Source: CAWKGV01 sp963849305 | GTDB lineage: Bacteria; Pseudomonadota; Alphaproteobacteria; Acetobacterales; Acetobacteraceae | Assembly: GCA_963849305.1 (NCBI GenBank) | Contig: CAWKGV010000007.1 | Coordinates: forward strand, 62,001-126,000 | DNA: 64,000 nucleotides | Reading direction: 5' to 3' | In this document: piece by piece, positions 18,366-27,609 of the stretch | Layout of the letters: each line of letters opens with the position of its first letter | How positions within the stretch are numbered: the first letter of the stretch is position 1 | The notes under the pieces: model-generated | Seen by the model: the letters and a program-made list of their open reading frames with translations, nothing else | Database searches by the model: none | Told to the model about the DNA's origin: nothing | Translations under genes and position numbers: made by a program

Positions 18366-19379
18366 TCAGAGCGTCGGGACGCCCGAGGTGGTCGAATACT
18401 CGAAATGCAGCGCCTGGCCGGGATGGACCACGCCGAAGACCGCGTGCGCCGCGACCGCCGCCTCGCTGAACCCCTGCAAGATGAGCTTGAGCTTGCCCGG
18501 ATAGGCCACCACGTCGCCGATCGCGAAGATGCCGGGAATGCTGGTCTGGCAGGTTGCCGGGTCAACGCGGACCCGGTGCAGCTCCAAATCGAGCCCCCAA
18601 GCCGCGATCGGGCCGAGATCCGTGGCCAGGCCGAAGAAGGCGAGCAGCGCATCGGCCGGCAAGCGTCGCACCTGGCTCTGAAGTGTGGCCACCTCGACCT
18701 CGGATAGCACACCCGCATCCCCATGCAAGGCATTGAGTTGGAACGGAATGACCAGCTCAATCTCGCCGCGCTTGGCCGCCAGGGCCAACTGGGCGGCGCT
18801 TTCCGGGGCGGCGCGGAACTTGGGCCGGCGATGGACCACGGCGACGCGTGCGATGTCCTTGAGCGCCAGCGCCCAGTCCACGGCCGAATCGCCGCCGCCG
18901 GCGATGACCACGCGCTTGCCGCGCAGGTCTTCGCGCCGGCGCACGTAGTACTGCACCGCCCCACTCGCCTCGTAGGCGGCGAGCCCGGCTAGCGGCGGGC
19001 GGTTGGCGCCGAACGCGCCGGCACCCGCCGCCACGACGATCGCCTTGGCCGCGACCGTGTTGCCCTGGTCGGTGGTCAGGACGAAGCGCCCGGCCTCGCC
19101 TTCCACACGCTCGACCCGCCGGCCGAGCAGCCTCGGGGCGTGGAACGGGGCGATTTGGCGCTCCAGATGAGCGATCAGCTCGGCCGCTTCGAGGCGCGGA
19201 TGAGCCGGGATGTCGTAGATCGGCTTCTCCGGGTAGAGGGTCGCGCACTGGCCGCCGACATCCGCCAGGGCATCCATGAGCACCGCCCGCAGCTTCAGCA
19301 TCCCCAGCTCGAACACGGCGAACAGGCCAACCGGCCCGGCGCCGATCACGGCGACATCGGTCTCTAGATGCTGGGTCAT
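18366..19379 (-). CDS. Ferredoxin/flavodoxin-NADP+ reductase, thioredoxin-reductase type
   Basis: The 337-residue flavoprotein belongs to the TrxR-like ferredoxin-NADP reductases (YumC type) found in Bacillus and Rhodopseudomonas. The FAD motif is VAVIGAGPVGLFAVFE near residues 9-24, with GGQCATLYPEKPIYDIP following. The NADPH motif is VVIAGGGDSAVDWA near 157, and the last FAD motif is IFAIGDVVAYPGK. No CxxC redox pair is present, which separates it from thioredoxin reductase. The ATG at 19379 (MTQHLETDVAVIG) fits family length; a longer frame upstream to 19724 is not coding-like. The C-terminal tail (HFEYSTTSGVP) carries the aromatic residue that stacks on FAD. It is divergent from tsaE. Confidence 0.92.
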   Translation of the reverse strand: MTQHLETDVAVIGAGPVGLFAVFELGMLKLRAVLMDALADVGGQCATLYPEKPIYDIPAHPRLEAAELIAHLERQIAPFHAPRLLGRRVERVEGEAGRFVLTTDQGNTVAAKAIVVAAGAGAFGANRPPLAGLAAYEASGAVQYYVRRREDLRGKRVVIAGGGDSAVDWALALKDIARVAVVHRRPKFRAAPESAAQLALAAKRGEIELVIPFQLNALHGDAGVLSEVEVATLQSQVRRLPADALLAFFGLATDLGPIAAWGLDLELHRVRVDPATCQTSIPGIFAIGDVVAYPGKLKLILQGFSEAAVAAHAVFGVVHPGQALHFEYSTTSGVPTL

Positions 19380-19472
19380 GGCAGGACACGTATGGCAGGC
19401 GGCGGAGCCGGGGCAAAGCGTGGCGTGCCCCTGGTTGTTCGGGACTCGGGCCGTGCGGCAGAGTGCGTCCGC

Positions 19473-19934
19473 ATGTCCACCGCCGACGCCGCAAGCTGCT
19501 TGGAGCTGCCCGACCTCGCCGCCACGACCGCGCTGGCGGGGCGAGTTGCCGGCCTGGCGAGCCCGGGCGACGCGATCCTGCTGGACGGCCCGCTCGGGGC
19601 CGGCAAGACCACGTTCGCCCGCGCTTTCCTCCGCCACGCGGCGGGCGAGCCGGCGCTGGAGGTGCCGAGCCCGAGCTTCACCCTGGTGCAGACCTACGAC
19701 ACGAGGCTCGGGCCGGTGCATCACTTCGACCTCTGGCGGCTGGACGGTCCTGGCGGACTGATCGAACTCGGCTGGGACGAGGCATTGCGGGACGTCGTGC
19801 TGGTCGAGTGGTCCGACCGGCTCGGTCCGCTTCGACCGGCGACGGCGTTGGAAGTGGCGTTGCGGCTCGGCGCGGGCGAGGGCAGGCGCGCCATGCTCTC
19901 CGGCTGGCCCGGCCGCGTCTCGCGCCTCCGATGA
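19473..19934 (+). CDS. tsaE: tRNA threonylcarbamoyladenosine synthesis ATPase TsaE
   Basis: The 153-residue P-loop protein shows the TsaE signature: LDGPLGAGKTTFARAF as Walker A, SPSFTLVQTYD as the switch segment, HHFDLWRL, and VVLVEWSDRLG near the end. It is the ATPase that drives the TsaB-TsaD complex forming t6A on ANN-decoding tRNAs. The ATG at 19473 gives the normal family length. Its stop overlaps the ATG of murU in an ATGA, so the two are coupled. In many alphaproteobacteria a sugar kinase (amgK) sits between them; here it is missing. Confidence 0.93.
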   Translation: MSTADAASCLELPDLAATTALAGRVAGLASPGDAILLDGPLGAGKTTFARAFLRHAAGEPALEVPSPSFTLVQTYDTRLGPVHHFDLWRLDGPGGLIELGWDEALRDVVLVEWSDRLGPLRPATALEVALRLGAGEGRRAMLSGWPGRVSRLR

Positions 19935-20671
19935 CCCCCATCGTTCCCCGGTCGGCCATGGTGTTCGCCGCCGGGCTGGGGACGCGGATGCGCCCGCTCA
20001 CCGAGGATCTTCCCAAGGCGCTGCTGCCGCTCGGGGACAGGACGCTGCTCGATCATACCCTCGACCGGCTCGCCGCCGCTGGGGTCGAGCGGGTGGTCGT
20101 CAACGCGTTCTGGCGCGCCGAGCGGATCGAGGCGCATCTGGCGACGCGGCGCCGGGCGGGCCTGGCGCCGCCCTCCGTTATCAGCCGCGAGGCGCATCCG
20201 CTGGACACAGGCGGCGGCGTGCGGGCCGCGCTCCATTTGCTCGGAACCGAGCCGTTCCACGTCGTAAACGGCAACTCCTTCTGGTTGGATGGGCCCCATC
20301 CCGCGTTGGCCCGGCTCGCGGAGGCGCTGCAAGCTGATCGCGAGGCCGACGTGGTGCTGCTGGTCCAGCGCACGACCCAGGTGCATGGCCTCGGGGGCCT
20401 CGGGGATTTCGCGCTGGACGATTGGGGGCGACCGCGACGGCGGCGCGAGCGCGAAGTAGTGCCCTACATGTATGCCGGGGCGCAATTGATGCGCCCCCGG
20501 CTGCTGGAGGACTGCCCGGAGGGCGCGTTCAGCATGAACCTGGCCTGGGACCGCGCGATCGAGGCCGGCCGGATACGCGCGGTGGTGCATGACGGGCTGT
20601 GGTTCCATCTCTCGACCCCGGCCGATCTTAACGAAGCGGAAACAGTGCTCCGCGCAGGTTTGCCCGGGTGA
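19931..20671 (+). CDS. murU: N-acetylmuramate-1-phosphate uridylyltransferase MurU
   Basis: The 246-residue nucleotidyltransferase has the signature MVFAAGLGTRMRPLT near residues 10-24 and the lysine segment DLPKALLPLG. The metal-binding and product region is NGNSFWLDG, and the C-terminus reads WFHLSTPADLNEAE. MurU makes UDP-MurNAc from MurNAc-1-P in the peptidoglycan recycling route that bypasses de novo synthesis. The position, overlapping tsaE by ATGA and addB by a GTGA-type overlap, supports the MurU call over a generic sugar nucleotidyltransferase. The matching kinase AmgK is not in the window. Confidence 0.88.
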   Translation: MTPIVPRSAMVFAAGLGTRMRPLTEDLPKALLPLGDRTLLDHTLDRLAAAGVERVVVNAFWRAERIEAHLATRRRAGLAPPSVISREAHPLDTGGGVRAALHLLGTEPFHVVNGNSFWLDGPHPALARLAEALQADREADVVLLVQRTTQVHGLGGLGDFALDDWGRPRRRREREVVPYMYAGAQLMRPRLLEDCPEGAFSMNLAWDRAIEAGRIRAVVHDGLWFHLSTPADLNEAETVLRAGLPG

Positions 20672-23600
20672 ACCTCTTCACTGTTCCGCTGCATCTGCCG
20701 TTCCTCGACGCAGTGGCCACGGAGTGGCTCGCGCGGGGCGGCGAGCCATTGGACGCCTCGCGCGGGCTCATCCTGCTGCCGACCCGCCGCGCGGCCCGCG
20801 CCTTGGCCGAGGCGTTCCTGCGCGTCTCGGGCGGGCGGGCGCTGCTGCTACCGCGCATCACCGCGCTCGGTGCCCTCGACGAGGCCCCGCTCGCGCTGGC
20901 CGGGTCACTCGAACTGCCGCCCGCGGTGGAGCCGGCGCAGCGCCTGGCCGCGCTCGCGCGCATGATCCTGGCGATGGGCGGGGCGGACGGAGCACCCAAG
21001 GGCGCCGACCGGGCGTGGCGGCTGGCCGAAGAGCTGGCCGCACTAATGGACGAGGCCGAGCTGGCCGAGGTCGATCTCGCCGCCCGGCTCCCCGATGCGG
21101 CGGACCCGGCATTCGCGCGCCATTGGGCGCGCACCTTGGAGTTCCTGCGCATCGTCACCGCCGCCTGGCCGGACTGGTTGGCCGAGCAGCGGATGATGAA
21201 TCCGGCGGCGCGCCAGGTCGCATTGCTCGATGCCCAAGCGGCGGCGTGGGCGCGCAATCCGCCCGATGCCAGGGTGCTCGTCGCCGGCGCGACCGGGGGC
21301 ATTCCCGCTGTCGCTCGCCTGGCCCGAGTGGTGGCCCGTCTCCCGATGGGTGCGGTGGTGCTGCCTGGAGTTGATCTCGGATTGTCCGGGGCGGCCTGGG
21401 ATGCGCTTGAACCGTCGCATCCGCAGGCGGGGTTGCGGCGGCTGCTGCACGGGCTCGGGGCCACGCGGGGCGATGTGGCGGTCTGGCCTGTGTTTGATGA
21501 GCCCCGCCTCGTGTCGTCATCCTCGGCCTTCGCCGACCATGACGGGGAGGGCGTACCGGCGTGCCGCACCGGCCTCCTGCGTCGGGCGCTGCTGCCAGGC
21601 GCGGCGCTGGTCGATTGGCAAGACGAGCGCGGCGAGCAAGGCGAAACGGCGGGGCTGTTTCGGCTCGATGCGGCGGACCAGCAGCAGGAGGCGACGGCTA
21701 TCGCGCTGGTGCTGCGCCAGGCGCTGGAGCGGCCGGGCGCGCGCGCTGCGCTGGTCACGCCCGATCGCGCTCTCGCCGGGCGGGTCGCGAGCGAGCTGCT
21801 GCGTTGGGGCGTGGTGGCCGACGACAGTGCCGGCGAGCCTTTGGCCGACACACCACCTGCCGTGTTCCTGCGGCTTCTGGCGCGCGCGGTGGCCGAGGAA
21901 CTGGCGCCCGTGCCGCTGCTGGCACTGCTCAAGCATCCGCTTGCGGGGGCCGGCCTAGCACCCGCCGCTTGCCGTGCCGCGGCGCGCGCGCTGGAGCTGG
22001 CCTGTCTGCGCGGCCCGCGCCCGGCACCCGGCCTCACCGGCCTGCGGCTCGCCTTGGAGCTGGCCAGCGCCCAGCGACGCGCCGACGCGACGGCCCTGCT
22101 CGCTCGGCTGGAGACGTGCCTGGAACCCGCGCTGAGGATCGCTGCCGGCATCGAGGTCGCGCCGCACGAGGCGCTGTCCGGCCTGATCGAAGCGGCCGAG
22201 CGCCTGGCCACGACGGATGAGACGGAAGGGCAGGCGCGGCTCTGGGCGGGGGAGGAGGGCGCAGCCTTGGCCGAGCGGCTAAGCGCCGTGCTGGCGACCC
22301 TGCCGGTGCTGCCGGATCAGAAGCGCGGGGTGATTCCCGGCCTGCTCGATGCCGTGCTAGTGGGGGCGGCGGTGCGCGGCCGGCGGGCGCTGCGTGGCCG
22401 AGATGGCGCCGAGCATCCGCGCGTGTTCATTTGGGGACTGCTCGAAGCCCGGCTGCAAGCGGTCGATGTGATGGTGCTGGGTGGTTTGGCCGAGAGGGTG
22501 TGGCCGCCGGCCGCCGATCCCGGCCCGTGGCTGTCGCGGCCGATGCGTGCCCGCGCCGGACTGCCCTCGCCCGAGGAGCAGGTGGGCCAGGCGGCGCACG
22601 ACTTCGTCTCCGCCGCCTGTGCCGCCCCTGTGGTCGTGCTCTCCTGCCCGCGCCGGCGCGACGGCGCGCCGGCCGTGCCGGCGCGCTGGCTGACCCGGCT
22701 GGAGGCGTTCCTGACCGGGCGAGGCACAGCCCTCGCCGTCCATCCCGCCGCCGCCTGGGCGCAGGCGCTGGACCAGCCGGACGGGCCGGCGCGGCCGGTG
22801 CGGCCGCCCACACCTTGTCCCGCCGTTGCCCGCCGGCCGCGCAAGCTGAGCGTGACTGAGATCGAGACCTGGCTGCGCGATCCCTACGCAATTCATGCGC
22901 GCCATGTGCTACGCCTGCGGCCGCTCGATCCGCTAGAGCAGGAGACCGACGCGGCCGATTACGGCGCGCTGGTCCATGCGGGGCTGCACCGGTTCCTGGA
23001 AGAGCACGGCGTGCGCTGGCCGCCCAACGCCGCCCTCAAGTTGCGCGAGCATTTGGTGGGCGCGCTGGTGCGGGCCGGATTGCGCGAGACGCTGCGCAAC
23101 TGGTGGGCGCCGCGATTGGAACGCATCGCCGATTGGGTGGCCGAGATCGAGGTCGAGCGACGCAGCCGGTTCGCGCCGGTCGGCATCCGTTCGGAAGTGC
23201 CGGGGACGTGGGAAATGCTGCGTCCGGGCGGGCGCTTCACCTTAGCCGGCCGTGCCGACCGGATCGAGCGCCGGGCGGACGGCAGCATGGCAATCCTCGA
23301 CTACAAAACCGGCACGGTGCCGAGCCAAACCGAGGTTGATGCCGGCCTCGCCCCGCAACTGCCGCTGGAGGCCGTAATGGCGGCGGCGGGCGGGTTCGGC
23401 CCGGAATGTGATGGCGCGGTGGCCGAATTGGCCTATTGGCGCATCACTGGCGGATTCGTGCCGGGCGAGGCAAGGTCGCTGTTCAAGGGCGATCCCGCCG
23501 CCGTCGCGCTCGCAGCCGGGACGGCGGCGCAGGCGCTCGGCGCGCTGATCGACGCGTTCGACGACCCGGAGCGCTGTTACCTCTCGCAGCCGCATCCTGG

Positions 23601-23676
23601 CCGGGCGCCCCGCTTTCCCGATTATGCCCAGCTTGCGCGCGTGGCCGAGTGGGTCGCGGCGGGCGAGGAGGAGTGA
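20668..23676 (+). CDS. addB: Double-strand break repair nuclease subunit AddB
   Basis: The 1002-residue protein matches the alphaproteobacterial AddB type. It has an inactivated helicase-like N-terminus (LILLPTRRAARALAEAFL near residue 31) and a central region with VMVLGGLAERVWPP. The C-terminal RecB-like nuclease has SVTEIETWLRDPYAIHARH and the catalytic ILDYKTG near residue 875. AddA and AddB together unwind and resect DNA ends for RecA. The GTG start overlaps the end of murU by four bases. The 3-kb frame is intact, which shows that frameshifts in the window are local rather than constant. Confidence 0.95.
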   Translation: MNLFTVPLHLPFLDAVATEWLARGGEPLDASRGLILLPTRRAARALAEAFLRVSGGRALLLPRITALGALDEAPLALAGSLELPPAVEPAQRLAALARMILAMGGADGAPKGADRAWRLAEELAALMDEAELAEVDLAARLPDAADPAFARHWARTLEFLRIVTAAWPDWLAEQRMMNPAARQVALLDAQAAAWARNPPDARVLVAGATGGIPAVARLARVVARLPMGAVVLPGVDLGLSGAAWDALEPSHPQAGLRRLLHGLGATRGDVAVWPVFDEPRLVSSSSAFADHDGEGVPACRTGLLRRALLPGAALVDWQDERGEQGETAGLFRLDAADQQQEATAIALVLRQALERPGARAALVTPDRALAGRVASELLRWGVVADDSAGEPLADTPPAVFLRLLARAVAEELAPVPLLALLKHPLAGAGLAPAACRAAARALELACLRGPRPAPGLTGLRLALELASAQRRADATALLARLETCLEPALRIAAGIEVAPHEALSGLIEAAERLATTDETEGQARLWAGEEGAALAERLSAVLATLPVLPDQKRGVIPGLLDAVLVGAAVRGRRALRGRDGAEHPRVFIWGLLEARLQAVDVMVLGGLAERVWPPAADPGPWLSRPMRARAGLPSPEEQVGQAAHDFVSAACAAPVVVLSCPRRRDGAPAVPARWLTRLEAFLTGRGTALAVHPAAAWAQALDQPDGPARPVRPPTPCPAVARRPRKLSVTEIETWLRDPYAIHARHVLRLRPLDPLEQETDAADYGALVHAGLHRFLEEHGVRWPPNAALKLREHLVGALVRAGLRETLRNWWAPRLERIADWVAEIEVERRSRFAPVGIRSEVPGTWEMLRPGGRFTLAGRADRIERRADGSMAILDYKTGTVPSQTEVDAGLAPQLPLEAVMAAAGGFGPECDGAVAELAYWRITGGFVPGEARSLFKGDPAAVALAAGTAAQALGALIDAFDDPERCYLSQPHPGRAPRFPDYAQLARVAEWVAAGEEE

Positions 23677-23678
23677 CC

Positions 23679-23915
23679 ATGGACAAGATGTCAGCGCGCA
23701 ATCAAGGACTCGGCGAACGCGAGCACAAGACGCCCATGGACTCCTTCGTTAAAGGGCGCACGCTCAGAGAATGGTTTGGATATCTAAATGCCTGCGCGAA
23801 TCTGGGATTAATTCCTTACGGTGTGCCGGCTGAGATCAATGAAGCTTGGCAGGCTGACCAAGCTCGAGCGCGAAATAAGAATAACCGACACGGCGGCGGC
23901 ACGAGGCGAGGCTAA
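23679..23915 (+). CDS. Small low-GC gene between addB and addA, unknown function
   Basis: The 78-residue frame starts three bases after the addB stop, and its TAA shares an A with the addA start (TAATG), so translation would be coupled on both sides. The protein is hydrophilic with one conserved-looking aromatic block (LREWFGYLNACANLGLIPYG) and a basic, Asn/Gly-rich tail. Base composition is clearly lower in GC than both neighbours: 27 G/C among the 60 bases from 23761. In most relatives addB and addA are directly adjacent, so this looks like a later insertion. No domain was recognised. It could be a transferred small regulator or a decayed fragment that happens to preserve coupling. Confidence 0.6.
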   Translation: MDKMSARNQGLGEREHKTPMDSFVKGRTLREWFGYLNACANLGLIPYGVPAEINEAWQADQARARNKNNRHGGGTRRG

Positions 23916-26900
23916 TGAACACCGTTACCTCCGCCCCTGCTCGGCGGAGTAATTTGCTGAGTGAAGGGTCGTCCCCGGACCTCTCGGATCTTCCTGTTAC
24001 CGGCCGGGCACGCGCCAACGCCGCCCAGGCCGCCGCCTCGAACCCGGCGGTCTCCGCCTTCGTGGCGGCCTCGGCTGGGGCCGGGAAGACCAAGCTGCTG
24101 ACTGATCGGCTGTTGCGCCTGATGCTGGGTGGGGCGCGGCCGGAGCGCATCCAGTGCCTCACCTTCACCAAGGCCGCCGCCGCTGAGATGGCCTTGCGGT
24201 TACAGCGCCGGCTCGGCGAATGGGTGACCATGGGCGACGCGGCCCTGGACCGCGCGCTGAGCGAGCTTGACGTCACCCCCTCGCCAGATACGCGTGGCCG
24301 GGCGCGGGCGCTGTTCGCCCAGGTGCTCGACCTGCCCGGCGGGATGCGGATCGGCACGATCCACGCCTTCTGCCAGTCGCTGCTGCGCCGCTTTCCGTTG
24401 GAGGCGGCGCTTTCGCCGCATTTCCAGGTGGCCGACGACCACGAATCCCAGGATGCGCTGGCCGATGCGCGCGAGGCCATGCTGGCGGAGGCGAATTCGG
24501 AGGATGCGCGCACCGCCCTCGCGCGCCTCGCCGGGCTGGCCACCACCGCACAGTTCGGCCGGCTGGTGGGCGTGCTGCAAGCCGATCGCGAACGGCTAGG
24601 CCGTGCGCTCGCCCTCGGGCCGGGTCTGGCTGAGGCCCAGCGCCAGGCGCTCGGGCTGATCGGCGAGACCACGCGCGCAACCATCGCCGCCGCGACAAGC
24701 TGGCCGGCGGAAGCGGAACTGCGCCGGGCGGCCGAGTGCGTCCATCGGCACGGCGCGGCCGGATGCCAGTCCAAGGCGGCCGAGCTGCTGGCGTGGCTCG
24801 GGCTTAGCGCGGAGGAGCGCGCCGAACATTGGGACACCTGGCGGAGCCACTTCGTCACCACCTGCGGCGAGGCCCGCAAGCAGGGTGCCTTCGTCAACCC
24901 AAGGCTCGGGGCGGCGAACTCGTATCTTGCGGCGGCGTTCCACGCGGAGGCCGAGCGGGTGCTGGCGGTCGAGGATGCCTGTCGCGGGTTCGACATGGCC
25001 GCTGTCTCCCACGCGCTCGCCACTCTCGCCGCGCCGGTGCTGGCGGGCTATGCGCGGCGCAAGGACGAGGCGGGGTTGCTCGACTACGAAGACCTGATCG
25101 GCCGCACCAGGCGCCTGCTGGTCGATCCCGGCGCGGCCTGGGTGCTCTACAAGCTCGATGGCGGGCTGGACCACCTGCTGCTCGACGAGGTTCAGGATAC
25201 CGCCCCGGCGCAATGGCGCATCGCCCACGCCTTGACGGAGGAGTTCTTCGCCGGTGCCGGCGCACGCGAGGCAGGCCGCACGGTGTTCGCGGTGGGCGAC
25301 CGCAAGCAGTCGATCTTTTCCTTCCAGGGGGCCGACGCGGCCGAGTTCGACCGCTCTCGCAAAGCGCTGGGCGAGCGCGTGCGCGCGGCCGGCCAGGCTT
25401 GGGAGGAGACGCCGCTGAACGTGTCCTTCCGCTCGACGGCTGCGGTGCTCGCCTTGGTGGACGCGGTGTTCGCCGACCCCTTGGCCGCCGCGGGGGTCGC
25501 TGAGCCGGGCACACTGCAACACGAGAGCGACCGCATGGGCCATGCCGGCGCCGTGGAGCTGTGGCCGCTGTGCCCGCCGCCCGCCGAAGAGCCGCCGCCG
25601 GCTTGGACGGTGCCGGACACCAATCAAGGCCTGAAATCCGCCCCGCACATCCTGGCCGAGGCGCTGGCGGGCTGGATTGCCCGCGAAACGTCGGGCGAGG
25701 TGATGCTGGAAAGCCGTGGTCGGCCGGTGCAGCCGGGCGACGTGATGGTGCTGGTCCGGCGCAGGAACGATTTTGCCCGCTGCTTGGTCCGCGAGCTGAA
25801 GTCGCGCGGCGTTCCCGTCGCCGGGCTTGATCGGCTGGTGCTGACCGAGCAGCCGGCGGTCCAAGACGTGATGGCCCTCGCGGACGCCCTGCTGTTGCCG
25901 CGGGACGACCTGGCGTTCGCCTGCTTCCTGACCAGCCCGCTCGGGGGCTTGTCGGATGATAGCCTGATGGCGCTGGCGCTCGACCGGCCCGGGCCGTTGT
26001 GGGAGGCGCTGAGGGCACGGGCGGACGAGCGGGCCGACTGGCGGATGGCGTGGGACATGTTCGCCACCCTGCTCGCGCGCGTGGACTACGCGAGCCCGCA
26101 CGCGATCCTCTCCGAAGCCCTAGGGCCGCTTGGAGGCCGCGCCAGGCTGTTCGCCCGGCTCGGCGCGGAGGCCGGCGAACCCGTGGACGAGCTGCTCAAC
26201 GCGGCGCTGGCCGACGGACGCCTGCACCCGCCCTCGCTACAAGGCTTCCTCCACCGGCTCCGCCGCTCGGGGGCGGAGGTGAAACGCGAGCAGGAAGCGG
26301 CCGGCGGGATGGTGCGGATCATGACCGTGCATGGCGCCAAGGGGTTGCAGGCGCCGCTGGTGATTCTCCCCGACACCACCGCCATGCCGCCGGAGGATGG
26401 TACGGTGCTCTGGGCGCCGGACCCCGTGACCGGGATCGAGGTGCCGCTCTGGTCGCCGCGCAAGGAACTGCGATGCGCGGCGGCGGAACGGTTGCGTGGC
26501 GCGGTCGCGGTGCGGCGGACGGAGGAACACAACCGGCTGCTCTACGTGGCGCTGACGCGGGCCGAGGATCGGCTGGTGGTCTGCGGCTGGGAGCCGCGCA
26601 AGGGCGTGCCCGAAGCGTGCTGGTATTCCCTGGTCGCGCGTGGCTTCGAGGCGTTGGGCGCGATCGCGAGCCCGTTATCGTCGACCCCTCCCCCAGCCCC
26701 TCCCGCAAGGGGAGGGGAGTCGTTCGGCGCCGGCTTCAACTCCCCCTCCCCTTGCGGGAGAGGGCCGGGGGGAGGGGTGTCGCAGGATCAGACGGTATTG
26801 CGTCATCAGGTGCCGCAAACCGTGCCGCTCCGCCCGGAGCGCGCCCATGATGCGACCCCGGCCGAGCCGCTTCCGGCCTGGGCTGGTCATGCTCCGCTCT

Positions 26901-27556
26901 GGCGCCCCGCGCCACCACCGCCCGAGCCGGTCCGCCCGGAGCCGCTGGCGCCCAGCCGGCCCGAAGGTGTCGAGCTTGGGCCCGTGCCCGCTTCCTCGTC
27001 GCCGCTCGCGGCGCGCGGCGGCGCGAGCCGGTTCCGCCGTGGCCGGGTGGTCCATGCGCTGCTCCAGCATCTGCCCAGCTTGCCGCGTGATCGGCGGGCG
27101 GCAGCCGCCACTGCCTGGCTCGACCGCCCCGGCCACGGGCTCGCGCCCGGCGAAGCCGGCCGGCTCGCCGCGCAGGTGATGGCGGTAATCGAGCATCCAG
27201 ACCTCGCCGCGCTGTTCGGTCCCGAGAGCCGTCCCGAGGTACCGCTGTCGGGCGTGATCGCGGGCAAGGTGATCGGCGGCTTGGTGGACCGGCTGGCGGT
27301 GCTGCCCGACCGGGTGCTGGTGGCTGATTTCAAGACCAACCGGCGCCCTCCGGGCGATCCTGCCGCTGCCCCGGTGCTCTATTTGCGGCAGATGGCGGCT
27401 TACCGGGCCGTGCTCCGCGAGCTGTTCCCCGGCCGGCCGGTTGCCTGCGCGCTGATCTGGACCGAAGCGGCCCGCGTGGATGTCCTGGCCGATGGCCTGC
27501 TTGACCCGCACGCGCCCGAGGCCCTCGCTGATCTGGGTTGCCGCCCGTCCGGTTGA
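23915..27556 (+). CDS. addA: Double-strand break repair helicase-nuclease subunit AddA
   Basis: The 1213-residue UvrD/Rep-type helicase has Walker A AASAGAGKTKLLTDRL near residue 50, motif II LLLDEVQDTAPAQW near 422 and GDRKQSIFSFQGADAAEF near 464. Motif V is MTVHGAKGLQAP near 800 and motif VI is LLYVALTRAEDRL near 875. The C-terminal nuclease has GLVDRLAVLPDRVLVADFKT near 1120-1138. It works with AddB on broken DNA ends. Residues of about 923-954 are translated from a GC-rich palindromic repeat inserted in frame in the linker before the nuclease domain. Its start overlaps the small upstream gene by one base. Confidence 0.95.
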   Translation: MNTVTSAPARRSNLLSEGSSPDLSDLPVTGRARANAAQAAASNPAVSAFVAASAGAGKTKLLTDRLLRLMLGGARPERIQCLTFTKAAAAEMALRLQRRLGEWVTMGDAALDRALSELDVTPSPDTRGRARALFAQVLDLPGGMRIGTIHAFCQSLLRRFPLEAALSPHFQVADDHESQDALADAREAMLAEANSEDARTALARLAGLATTAQFGRLVGVLQADRERLGRALALGPGLAEAQRQALGLIGETTRATIAAATSWPAEAELRRAAECVHRHGAAGCQSKAAELLAWLGLSAEERAEHWDTWRSHFVTTCGEARKQGAFVNPRLGAANSYLAAAFHAEAERVLAVEDACRGFDMAAVSHALATLAAPVLAGYARRKDEAGLLDYEDLIGRTRRLLVDPGAAWVLYKLDGGLDHLLLDEVQDTAPAQWRIAHALTEEFFAGAGAREAGRTVFAVGDRKQSIFSFQGADAAEFDRSRKALGERVRAAGQAWEETPLNVSFRSTAAVLALVDAVFADPLAAAGVAEPGTLQHESDRMGHAGAVELWPLCPPPAEEPPPAWTVPDTNQGLKSAPHILAEALAGWIARETSGEVMLESRGRPVQPGDVMVLVRRRNDFARCLVRELKSRGVPVAGLDRLVLTEQPAVQDVMALADALLLPRDDLAFACFLTSPLGGLSDDSLMALALDRPGPLWEALRARADERADWRMAWDMFATLLARVDYASPHAILSEALGPLGGRARLFARLGAEAGEPVDELLNAALADGRLHPPSLQGFLHRLRRSGAEVKREQEAAGGMVRIMTVHGAKGLQAPLVILPDTTAMPPEDGTVLWAPDPVTGIEVPLWSPRKELRCAAAERLRGAVAVRRTEEHNRLLYVALTRAEDRLVVCGWEPRKGVPEACWYSLVARGFEALGAIASPLSSTPPPAPPARGGESFGAGFNSPSPCGRGPGGGVSQDQTVLRHQVPQTVPLRPERAHDATPAEPLPAWAGHAPLWRPAPPPPEPVRPEPLAPSRPEGVELGPVPASSSPLAARGGASRFRRGRVVHALLQHLPSLPRDRRAAAATAWLDRPGHGLAPGEAGRLAAQVMAVIEHPDLAALFGPESRPEVPLSGVIAGKVIGGLVDRLAVLPDRVLVADFKTNRRPPGDPAAAPVLYLRQMAAYRAVLRELFPGRPVACALIWTEAARVDVLADGLLDPHAPEALADLGCRPSG
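26684..26778. repeat. GC-rich palindromic repeat inserted in frame in addA
   Basis: Arms 26684-26717 and 26743-26778 are reverse complements of each other with a few mismatches, separated by about 25 bases. Each arm is itself partly self-complementary around CTTGCGGGAG or its complement. The translated product (PPAPPARGGE and SPSPCGRGPGGGV) adds about 32 residues without breaking the frame. Related single-arm copies occur at 39743-39779 and, more distantly, 33188-33226. Confidence 0.85.
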
Positions 27557-27609
27557 TCGCCCCGCCGCACGCCACCACTTTCCGCCAGGCATTTGCGAGG
27601 ACAGCAACG

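Noticed and set aside
20628..22211. A 527-codon minus-strand frame opposite addB
   Set aside because: Composition is low-complexity Ser/Ala/Arg and addB on the other strand has clear family motifs.
26684..26778. Transcription terminator or CRISPR repeat
   Set aside because: It lies inside an intact reading frame, has only two arms and no spacers, and fits a dispersed palindromic repeat instead.
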